Source: Candidatus Jordarchaeia archaeon
GTDB lineage: Archaea; Asgardarchaeota; Jordiarchaeia; Jordiarchaeales; Freyrarchaeaceae
Assembly (NCBI GenBank): GCA_018383835.1
Contig: JAHAWR010000079.1
Span: 1 to 6,959, forward strand
Direction of reading: 5' to 3'
DNA length: 6,959 bases
In this document: one piece after another, positions 1 through 5,678 of the stretch
Position numbering within the stretch: position 1 is the stretch's first letter
Layout of the letters: each line of letters opens with the position of its first letter
Made by a program: the position numbers and the translations under genes
Notes under the pieces: generated by a model
The model's database searches: none
Seen by the model: the letters and a program-made list of their open reading frames with translations, nothing else
Told to the model about the DNA's origin: nothing

Positions 1-24
1 GTTTTAGTTGGTGTCCCGTCGCTG

Positions 25-41
25 GGTTAAACTTTTTAACC
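25..41 (+). promoter_or_regulatory. TATA-like box inside a short inverted repeat
   Basis: The sequence GGTTAA (25-30), five bases, then TTAACC (36-41) is a perfect 6-bp inverted repeat around an A/T-rich core that resembles an archaeal TATA box. If the core is the TATA box, transcription would start near position 60, which is downstream of both the GTG at 46 and the TTG at 55. The box would therefore fit only if the start site is closer than usual or the mRNA is nearly leaderless. The repeat could instead be an operator, or the end of an upstream transcript lying outside the window. Confidence 0.35.
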
Positions 42-45
42 GTAG

Positions 46-1971
46 GTGGATGAGTTGGGCGTTTATTTGGGAGCAGTTAGGTTATTATGGTGTATGAACT
101 GTGGTGTTCCACTTTTGGACGAGAAATGTTCATTATGTGGAGAAAGAGGGGTTAACGTTAATATTTCGCCTCCGGGGGATGCTAGACCGGCTTTTAGAAG
201 AGAAATAGCGCTTTTGAGTAAAGTTGTGAGAGATCAATTCGGAGTCAAGTTACAGTATGACGGTTGCATAGTGCTAAACAAGGTACCCTACTTAGATCAC
301 ATGGATGAAGTCATAATGAGTGGAGAAATTATTGGAGCTCTCAGGTTTAACGTTTTTAAGCTAGACTGGGAGTTTTTACCCAAGCTGGCTGGAGGACATA
401 TAATATTTCAGCATGGAGGAGGCAAGTGGGTTTGTTCCGACGATGGAGCAATGAAAAGCATACTGCAAGGAAGCGCCAATCTTCTTGGACCTGGAGTTCT
501 AGATTGCGACCCAGAGATCAGTGTTGGGGATCACGTGGTTGTCGTCAACACTAACGGGAAAGTTTTCGCTGTCGGAGTAGCAAAGAAGTCGGGGAAAGAG
601 ATGCTGGCACGTGAAAGGGGGGTGGCTGTAAAGATAAGGGAAAGAGGTATTCTGTCAGAGAGAATGGAGATGAAAAGGGGGACGTGGAATTATGCTGTTA
701 AAGCTAACGAAGAGGCCCTAAACAGGTTTGAGGAAAAAGCGTTACGTTTCATCAGAAATGTGACCGCAAATTACAATAGGCCTGTGACTGTTGCATTCTC
801 GGGTGGAAAAGACTCGCTAGTAACTCTTTTACTTGTGTTAAAGGCGCTTGGAAAAAAGTTCAAGGTTCTGTTTGTCGATACAGGAGTGGAGTTCCCTGAA
901 ACCGTAGCCTACACTGAGGAGTTAATTAGGCAGCTGGGGCTTAACTTACTGGAAGAGAGAGTTACTGGCGATGCGTTCTGGAAGCTTGTGGAGGAGTTTG
1001 GTCCTCCAGGAAGAGATTATAGGATATGTTGTAAAGGATGTAAGCTGGGGCCGCTGACGAAACTGATTAAGGAGAACTTTCCAGATGGGTGTCTAACATT
1101 TATTGGTCAGAGAAGTTACGAGTCTGAAGCTAGGTTTAAGGAGCCGAAAGTTAACGTTAATCCTTGGGTTCCCGGACAGATAGCGGCGTACCCCATTAAA
1201 AACTGGACAGCGCTTCATGTATGGCTCTATATATTCAGGGAGGGTGTCAAGTATAATCCGCTTTACGAAAAAGGACTCAATAGGATAGGCTGCTGGCCCT
1301 GTCCGGCAAGCAAACTTTCCGAAATAAATGTGCTTAGGGAGACACATGAGGACTTTTACAGAACGTTGATGAATATGCTTGAAAGATGGAGGAAGCGTTA
1401 CGGATACCCTGAAGAATGGGTGCGATATGGTTTCTGGAGGTGGAAAAGAATACCTAAAGGGCACTTAGAGCTGGCTGAGCAACTGGGGGTGAAACTGCCC
1501 GCTGAGAGACCGGCTGGAGGGAAGAAAGTTGTGTATCGCATCGAGCGGAAAGAGAGGAAAGAAGGGGGGGTCGTGCTTTTTGGGCGCTTTAACTTTCCAG
1601 CAGAACTTGCCCGGCTTAGAAACGTTGCCAATATGATAGGTGAGCCCAGCGTGGAGAGAGGAGAAGTCATTATCACTTGTAGGGAGGGAGAGGCAAGAAT
1701 CCGCGAGGATGGAAGCTTTGTAATCTTCAGTGTTTCAGAAGAGAAAGCAGATGAGGTGAGACGCCGCACCGCTCAAGTTATGGTGAAGACGTTAAGGTGT
1801 GTGGGTTGCAGTGAGTGCGCCTCTGCATGTAAAAGACAGGCGATCTTGATCAATTGGGGGATGGCATGGGTTCTTGAGGAAAGGTGCATCCACTGTTCTA
1901 AGTGTATAGAGGTTAGGTGTACTGCGATTTATGCTAATAAGGGGTTGTCTGGCGAGGTTTTCTCTGCCTAA
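46..1971 (+). CDS. PAPS/APS reductase-like PP-loop protein with zinc ribbon, PUA and ferredoxin domains
   Basis: Four modules are visible (residues counted from the GTG at 46). A zinc ribbon has C16/C19 and C28/C31. An unassigned region of about 45-145 follows, then a PUA-like beta domain (about 149-199), a fold usually used to bind RNA. A PAPS reductase-like domain (about 240-430) has the PP-loop SGGKDS (252-257), VDTG (277-280) and GQRSYES (354-360). It also has C328-C329 and C416-x-x-C419, the cysteine quartet that holds a [4Fe-4S] cluster in APS reductases. An uncharacterised alpha/beta segment (about 505-580) precedes a two-cluster ferredoxin (C585, C588, C591, C595; C614, C617, C620, C625). 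The catalytic ECGxH tail of true APS/PAPS reductases is absent. Proteins of this build occur in archaea as 'PAPS reductase family'; their reaction is not clear to me. The TTG at 55 has the better SD sequence (AGGTGG, 44-49) and may be the real start; the ATG at 94 would lose C16. The stop overlaps the opposing gene by 4 bp. The family is certain, the substrate is not. Confidence 0.9.
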   Translation: MDELGVYLGAVRLLWCMNCGVPLLDEKCSLCGERGVNVNISPPGDARPAFRREIALLSKVVRDQFGVKLQYDGCIVLNKVPYLDHMDEVIMSGEIIGALRFNVFKLDWEFLPKLAGGHIIFQHGGGKWVCSDDGAMKSILQGSANLLGPGVLDCDPEISVGDHVVVVNTNGKVFAVGVAKKSGKEMLARERGVAVKIRERGILSERMEMKRGTWNYAVKANEEALNRFEEKALRFIRNVTANYNRPVTVAFSGGKDSLVTLLLVLKALGKKFKVLFVDTGVEFPETVAYTEELIRQLGLNLLEERVTGDAFWKLVEEFGPPGRDYRICCKGCKLGPLTKLIKENFPDGCLTFIGQRSYESEARFKEPKVNVNPWVPGQIAAYPIKNWTALHVWLYIFREGVKYNPLYEKGLNRIGCWPCPASKLSEINVLRETHEDFYRTLMNMLERWRKRYGYPEEWVRYGFWRWKRIPKGHLELAEQLGVKLPAERPAGGKKVVYRIERKERKEGGVVLFGRFNFPAELARLRNVANMIGEPSVERGEVIITCREGEARIREDGSFVIFSVSEEKADEVRRRTAQVMVKTLRCVGCSECASACKRQAILINWGMAWVLEERCIHCSKCIEVRCTAIYANKGLSGEVFSA

Positions 1972-2324
1972 GATATGTTTGAGGTCATCGTTCTTATTTC
2001 TTCTATGAGCTCTTTTCTTAGTCGTTGAGCGTCTTTTATTTCTAGTGGTTCAGCTTCTTTGGCGACGTTTTTTAACTGAACGACGCTGCCGACGGCACTA
2101 ACATTAGAGATGTCCACCGAGAACTCAACCTCCAATCCTTTAACAACTATCTCAATTCTTGCTGGGGGAAGTGTGAGTTTAACGCTTCTCACTATCCCAA
2201 CTATTCTCGCCGCGCCATCGATGACCAGTTTCCCTACGAGATCGCCGGGAACAGTGAGTTCATACAATTCACACTGGACACCTGAGAAGCTTTCGCGGCC
2301 TTGACTCATCATGGTTAGTTCCAT
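1968..2324 (-). CDS. Small PRC-barrel-like protein of unknown role
   Basis: This is a 118-residue soluble protein with no signal peptide, membrane segment or cysteine motif (a single Cys, C18). Residues about 27-88 look like a PRC-barrel: GDLVGKLVIDG and VGIVRSV strands, an LPP turn, then the ending DISNVSAVGSVVQL, which resembles the usual 'DIxxVGDVVxL' close of that fold. The C-terminal part (about 96-112) is a charged helix rich in Lys, Arg and Glu. PRC-barrels occur in the ribosome-maturation factor RimM and in small archaeal proteins; which partner applies here is unknown. The ATG at 2324 is preceded by a weak SD sequence (GGGCGTG, 2337-2331 on the minus strand, 6-nt gap). Two further ATG codons at 2312 and 2309 lack one. 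The gene diverges from hef and its stop overlaps the end of the PAPS reductase-like gene by 4 bp. The coding call is good; the domain call comes from sequence pattern only. Confidence 0.75.
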   Translation of the reverse strand: MELTMMSQGRESFSGVQCELYELTVPGDLVGKLVIDGAARIVGIVRSVKLTLPPARIEIVVKGLEVEFSVDISNVSAVGSVVQLKNVAKEAEPLEIKDAQRLRKELIEEIRTMTSNIS

Positions 2325-2360
2325 CTATTTCACGCCCGACATCTCAGTCGAAGACCAATG

Positions 2361-2370
2361 AATTTTAAAG
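2361..2370 (-). promoter_or_regulatory. Putative TATA box of the PRC-barrel-like gene
   Basis: On the minus strand this reads CTTTAAAATT. Counting about 26 bases downstream puts the transcript start near 2340, a leader of roughly 16 bases before the ATG at 2324 that includes the weak SD sequence. It lies only about 10 bp from the TATA-like box of hef on the other strand, so the two promoters probably compete or share factors. Confidence 0.4.
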
Positions 2371-2380
2371 AGAAAGGTAA

Positions 2381-2388
2381 TTTTATAG
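2381..2388 (+). promoter_or_regulatory. Putative TATA box of hef
   Basis: TTTTATAG is the best TATA-like element on the plus strand upstream of hef. It predicts a transcript start near 2410 and a leader of about 40 bases to the GTG at 2449, or about 57 to the ATG at 2467. The rest of the 124-bp divergent spacer holds no other element I can support. Confidence 0.4.
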
Positions 2389-2448
2389 TTAGATATTATC
2401 TGGAGAGCACTGGAGTGTTTTTAGGAGCCTGGAACTGAATTATGCTTT

Positions 2449-4728
2449 GTGGATGGGAAAGGAGAAATGGCTGAGTCTTTGCATGAGGCAAGTTTGCTCA
2501 CTCATCCTCTCATTAAGGAGGGGAGTGTTGAAATCAGAGAGTATCAGAGGAACATAGTTTCTAGGGCTTTGAAAGGTAATACGCTTGTAGTGCTTCCTAC
2601 AGGTTTGGGTAAGACTGTCATAGCCGCAATGCTGACTGCAGAAAGGTTACTGCAGCATGCTCAAGGGAAAGTTGTTGTTTTAGCTCCCACAAAGCCCCTA
2701 GTTATTCAACACGCGGAAACCTTCAGAAAAATCCTGAAATTACCCGAGGACTCCGTGAAAACATGCACCGGAGAGGCTACGCCAGAGGAGAGGGAGGGGA
2801 TGTGGCGGGGGGCGAAGGTTATTATAGCTACCCCTCAGGTTGTTAGAAACGACTTAGTAACTGGACGAGTGGATGTTTCAGATTGGGTTCTCTTAGTATT
2901 TGATGAAGCCCACAGGGCTGTGGGTGATTATCCATACGTATTCATAGCAAAAGAATATCTAAAACATGCGAAGAATCCGCTAATTCTAGGGCTCACGGCT
3001 TCCCCCGGCTCTCAAAGAGAGAAGGTAGTGGAGGTCTGCAAGGCGCTAAGTATAAAGTGGGTTGAAGCTCGGACAGAGAAAAGCCCAGATGTCGCCCCCT
3101 ACGTTAAGAGAGTCAGAGTCGAATGGGTCAACGTAGAGCTTCCTCCCGAAATGTTACGTGCAAAGGCAAAGCTTGAGGAGGCCATCGAGAGGCTGTTGAA
3201 CATCTTAAGAGATGCGGGGTATATTCAAAGGAGGAAAAGGTGGACTAGGAGAGAACTCCTAGAACTTCAAGAGTTTCTTATGAGAAAAGAGGGAAAGGAT
3301 GAAAGAGACTACGAATGTTTAGCCGCAGTTTCAGGCGCGATTAGGCTAGCTCACGCCTATGAGATCTTTGAGACACAGGGTATCGGAGCCCTAAAAAGGT
3401 ATTTTGAAGGGTTAAACGAGAGAGCGCGGCTAAAGGGCGGGAGGGGGTTAAAGCGTATTCTCAAAGATCCGCTGATAGTTTCTTTAGAGGAAGAGGTAGC
3501 AGCGATGAATGTTCAGGGGATGACGCACCCTAAGTTAACTGTTCTTGTTAACACCGTTAAAGGGCAGCTCTCCAGCAAGCCCGAGTCGCGAGTGATAGTA
3601 TTCACACAGTTTAGAAGTACAGTGGACGATGTTTTGAAGGTTCTTCGCGAATGTGGGATTAGCGCCGACAAGATAATCGGTCAAGGCAGTAGAGGGGGGG
3701 CTCCTGGACTTACACAAAGGCAGCAGGCCGAAGTTCTTGAAAGGTTTAGAAGAGGTGAATTTAGCGTGTTGGTCGCCACCAGCGTGGCTGAAGAAGGGAT
3801 CGATGTCAGCGAGTGCGACTTAGTAGTCTTCTATGATGTTACACCCAGCGCTGTGAGGTTTGTTCAGAGGAAGGGGCGAACTGGCAGGCGCAGACCGGGA
3901 AGAGTGGTCTTCCTCATCGCTAAAGGAACCATGGATGAGAAGTACTATTGGTCAGTGAAGTGGAAAGAAGGAAACATGCGTGGAGTCATAAGAGAACTGG
4001 AGAAAGGAGGTAAGGTGGAGGATGGAGGAGAAATTAATCAGCAGGTTACTTTGGAGGAGTATATTTCGAGAGGAGACAGGTTAACCGTTTATGCGGACGT
4101 AAGAGAGGGGGGGAGCTCTGTTGTTCAAGAGCTGGCTAAGCTCGGCGTTGAGGTCGTTTTGACAAAATTGAACGTTGGAGATTACGTGGTTTCGGAGAGG
4201 GTAGGCATAGAGCGTAAGACGAGCGCCGATTTTGTCCAGTCGATCATGGATCAGCGTATCTTCAAGCAACTTGCTGACCTTACAAGAACTTATGAGGCCC
4301 CTCTCCTGATAATAGAGGGAGAGAGATTGTATGAAAGAGGAGGAATAAATCCTGAATCCATTAGAGGAGCGCTAGTCAGCGTAGCATTGGACTTTAAAAC
4401 ACCCATTTTTTGGACCCGAAACGCCAAAGAAACTGCTGAGGTGATTAAGACAATTGCTCGAAGGGAAAGAGAGGAAGGGAGAAGAGGGATACGAATAGGC
4501 GTCAAGAAGCCTGGAACAGTGAAAGAGCTACAAGAACGCTTGGTAGCATCCCTACCTGGTGTGGACCATGTTTTGGCCAGAAGACTCCTTCAGAAGTTTA
4601 AGAGCGTCGAGAAAGTATTCACTGCTAACGAGGACGAGCTTATGAGTATTCAGGGCATAGGGGAGAAGAAAGCTAAGCGAATAAGAGAGGTGCTCCAAGC
4701 CGAGTATAGCGAGGAGGACCTAAGTTAA
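2449..4728 (+). CDS. hef: Hef: fork-structure helicase fused to XPF-type nuclease
   Basis: Hef unwinds and cuts branched DNA such as stalled forks and flaps; it is the archaeal relative of FANCM and XPF. At 759 residues it has the usual full length. The helicase part carries Walker A LPTGLGKT (49-56), DEAH (152-155), motif III TAS (183-185), a Hef-type insert of about 220-355, motif IV VIVFTQFRS (382-390), motif V around 441-452 and motif VI QRKGRTGR (473-480). A Gly/Lys/Glu-rich linker (about 512-535) leads to the nuclease, with D550 and E553, GDY (577-579), ERK (588-590) and D594 all present. Two helix-hairpin-helix units follow (about 702-717 and 734-749). No PCNA-binding (PIP) box is evident in the short C-terminus. 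Conservation begins near THPLIKEGS (18-26), so the GTG at 2449, the ATG at 2467 (GGAG only 2 bases away) and the TTG at 2494 (GAGG 5 bases away) are all possible starts. The end overlaps the opposing zinc-ribbon gene by 9 bp. Confidence 0.97.
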   Translation: MDGKGEMAESLHEASLLTHPLIKEGSVEIREYQRNIVSRALKGNTLVVLPTGLGKTVIAAMLTAERLLQHAQGKVVVLAPTKPLVIQHAETFRKILKLPEDSVKTCTGEATPEEREGMWRGAKVIIATPQVVRNDLVTGRVDVSDWVLLVFDEAHRAVGDYPYVFIAKEYLKHAKNPLILGLTASPGSQREKVVEVCKALSIKWVEARTEKSPDVAPYVKRVRVEWVNVELPPEMLRAKAKLEEAIERLLNILRDAGYIQRRKRWTRRELLELQEFLMRKEGKDERDYECLAAVSGAIRLAHAYEIFETQGIGALKRYFEGLNERARLKGGRGLKRILKDPLIVSLEEEVAAMNVQGMTHPKLTVLVNTVKGQLSSKPESRVIVFTQFRSTVDDVLKVLRECGISADKIIGQGSRGGAPGLTQRQQAEVLERFRRGEFSVLVATSVAEEGIDVSECDLVVFYDVTPSAVRFVQRKGRTGRRRPGRVVFLIAKGTMDEKYYWSVKWKEGNMRGVIRELEKGGKVEDGGEINQQVTLEEYISRGDRLTVYADVREGGSSVVQELAKLGVEVVLTKLNVGDYVVSERVGIERKTSADFVQSIMDQRIFKQLADLTRTYEAPLLIIEGERLYERGGINPESIRGALVSVALDFKTPIFWTRNAKETAEVIKTIARREREEGRRGIRIGVKKPGTVKELQERLVASLPGVDHVLARRLLQKFKSVEKVFTANEDELMSIQGIGEKKAKRIREVLQAEYSEEDLS
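4006..4017 (+). promoter_or_regulatory. Possible internal ribosome-binding site and GTG start within hef
   Basis: GGAGGT (4006-4011) is followed after a short gap by an in-frame GTG (4015-4017, hef residue 523). The position is the linker between helicase and nuclease, so initiation here would give a 237-residue XPF-like protein close in size to the free-standing XPF of Crenarchaeota. The gap from GGAGG to GTG is only 4 bases, and Gly/Glu/Lys-rich linkers produce SD-like sequence by chance. This is a candidate only. Confidence 0.25.
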
Positions 4729-5061
4729 GCGCTTTATTCGCTCTAAAACTTCCAGTAAGCCGACAGCCAACCTTAATGACTCTTGCAGCTCGCCCGCGTC
4801 CTCAGCTTCCCTGATGCGGACTTCTACTTCTCTGAGCTTTTCGTAGATCACATTCGCCAAGCTGGAAAGTAGTATGCTACTTAACTCTGGCGGGGGCGGC
4901 TCCCCCTCCTTCACCACAATAACTTGCTTTTCACACGTTGGACACCATATTTTCCCGCCTACCTTAAACAGGGGGGAATTACATACAGGGCATGCCCTAG
5001 AAAGTAACGTCGCACCACGTCGCAGCATGTCGACCATTTTCTGTAAATCTTCGGACTCCAA
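4720..5061 (-). CDS. Zinc-ribbon protein of the Sssca1/ZNRD2 (autoantigen p27) family
   Basis: This 113-residue protein opens with MVDMLRRGATLLSRACPVC (about 9-27), the hallmark of archaeal Sjogren-syndrome/scleroderma autoantigen 1-type proteins, related to eukaryotic ZNRD2. C24/C27 and C40/C43 form a zinc ribbon (about 22-46). A Pro-rich hinge (EPPPPE, 54-59) leads to a helical, charged C-terminal half (about 60-112) that may form a coiled coil. The biochemical role in archaea is unknown. The start is TTG at 5061: GGTGG (5072-5068 on the minus strand) sits 6 bases upstream, and the conserved region begins soon after. The next ATG (residue 9) would cut into it. The gene runs tail to tail into hef with a 9-bp overlap. 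Family call is firm; function is open. Confidence 0.92.
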   Translation of the reverse strand: MESEDLQKMVDMLRRGATLLSRACPVCNSPLFKVGGKIWCPTCEKQVIVVKEGEPPPPELSSILLSSLANVIYEKLREVEVRIREAEDAGELQESLRLAVGLLEVLERIKRLT

Positions 5062-5066
5062 GAAAA

Positions 5067-5073
5067 ACCACCA
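5067..5073 (-). promoter_or_regulatory. SD sequence fixing the TTG start of the zinc-ribbon gene
   Basis: On the minus strand this reads TGGTGGT, with the GGTGG core 6 bases before the TTG at 5061-5059. It is the main reason for choosing TTG over a downstream ATG. TATA-like stretches lie further upstream at 5093-5099 and 5116-5125; I cannot choose between them. Confidence 0.55.
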
Positions 5074-5209
5074 AACACAACTTTAGTTCGCTAATATACT
5101 GCTGAGTTTACTGCGAAAAATAAACATTTTTGGACACAGAAGATTGATATGCTTTTTTTCGAAGAAAACCCACTTTTTCGAGAGGAAGGTATAGCGTAAG
5201 GTAAAAAAA

Positions 5210-5277
5210 GCCTACTACTGCAATGAGATAAGTGAAGGAGTGAAATCTTAAAGAAGCATTTCCCTTTGAGAGTAGGC
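5210..5277 (+). other. Possible long hairpin upstream of the UPF0147 gene
   Basis: GCCTACT (5210-5216) pairs perfectly with AGTAGGC (5271-5277). Inside, AAGG (5235-5238) pairs with CCTT (5263-5266), and GAAAT (5242-5246) pairs with ATTTC (5258-5262). The two inner stems abut on the 3' side and are separated by a 3-base bulge on the 5' side. The hairpin would lie in the leader of the UPF0147 mRNA if transcription starts near 5215, for example from the TATA at about 5190. It could also be a separate small RNA or a chance fold. I see no convincing C/D-box or tRNA features. Confidence 0.3.
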
Positions 5278-5313
5278 ATTTAGTCTGAGATTGGATGTAC
5301 GGGGGGTTCTAAG

Positions 5314-5577
5314 TTGAGCGACTCTACTGAAAAAATGAATCAGGCGATAGCGATTTTAAAACAAATATCAGAGGACACCACTACTCCAAGAAACATTAGG
5401 AGAGCCGCAAGTGAGGCAATAGAGGCCCTTAAAGAGGGAAAGTATACGCCTGCTGTTAAGGCCTCAAACGCCATATCAATACTTGAAGAGGTGTCTCAGG
5501 ATCCGAACTGCCCTCTGCATAGCAGAACAAAAATATGGAATGCAGTATCAATTTTAGAAACTGTGAGGGACGAGTAA
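5314..5577 (+). CDS. UPF0147 family protein
   Basis: This 87-residue all-helical archaeal protein matches UPF0147 along its whole length, with the recognisable runs ISEDTTTPRNIRRAA (18-32) and DPNCPLHSRTKIWN (63-76). It has no membrane segment, signal or metal site. Residues 11-39 and 53-81 align without gaps (AIAIL...SED...P...L against AISIL...SQD...P...L, about 10 identities in 29), so the protein looks like an internal duplication of a helical hairpin. The molecular role of the family is not established. The TTG at 5314 gives the usual N-terminal length; only a G-rich stretch (5300-5305) lies before it. The ATG at residue 8 is an alternative. FAU-1 follows on the same strand after 101 bases, with its own likely promoter. 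Confidence 0.93.
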   Translation: MSDSTEKMNQAIAILKQISEDTTTPRNIRRAASEAIEALKEGKYTPAVKASNAISILEEVSQDPNCPLHSRTKIWNAVSILETVRDE

Positions 5578-5630
5578 GCATATCGACATACGAAGAAGCG
5601 TTTAGCCAAGTGAGTCGTCGTCCTATAATC

Positions 5631-5639
5631 ATTTTATTT
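5631..5639 (+). promoter_or_regulatory. Putative TATA box of the FAU-1 gene
   Basis: ATTTTATTT lies about 30 bases before a consensus SD sequence. A start of transcription near 5660 would give a leader of about 18 bases. The same T-rich tract could also end transcripts of the upstream UPF0147 gene. Confidence 0.4.
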
Positions 5640-5665
5640 CCTCCGAGAAGTGCATGAAAGCAGTA

Positions 5666-5671
5666 GAGGTG
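5666..5671 (+). promoter_or_regulatory. SD sequence fixing the TTG start of FAU-1
   Basis: GAGGTG, a good match to the archaeal anti-SD sequence, stands 7 bases before the TTG at 5679. It lies just downstream of an in-frame TAG (5664-5666), so no longer reading frame is available. No ATG or GTG lies between the SD sequence and the conserved N-terminus. Confidence 0.7.
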
Positions 5672-5678
5672 TTCCAGT

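Noticed and set aside
150..1161. GTTAACGTTAAT occurring twice (151-162 and 1150-1161), with a 10-bp palindrome
   Set aside because: Both copies are in frame and encode Val-Asn-Val-Asn, so codon choice explains them; they lie about 1 kb apart in unrelated domains.
1093..1769. Two minus-strand frames of 123 codons each (1093-1464 and 1398-1769)
   Set aside because: They lie entirely inside the PAPS reductase-like gene, overlap each other, have low-complexity Ser/Pro/Phe-rich translations and match no family; the plus-strand frame is clearly coding.
2442..2474. Ten-codon frame starting at ATG 2442 and overlapping the hef start
   Set aside because: The only nearby SD-like sequence (AGGAG, 2423-2427) is 14 bases away, and such a short overlap is expected by chance.
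5149..5199. Plus-strand mini-frame of 16 codons (ATG at 5149)
   Set aside because: No SD sequence, very short, and composed mostly of the TTTTTCGA repeats.
5091..5279. Minus-strand frame of 62 codons in the gene-free spacer
   Set aside because: The translation is rich in Phe, Ser and Cys with no family pattern, no SD sequence is evident, and the frame follows from A/T-rich composition.
5222..5288. Possible C/D-box small RNA (AATGAGA as C box, CTGA at 5285-5288)
   Set aside because: The C box is a poor match and no convincing internal D'/C' pair is present.
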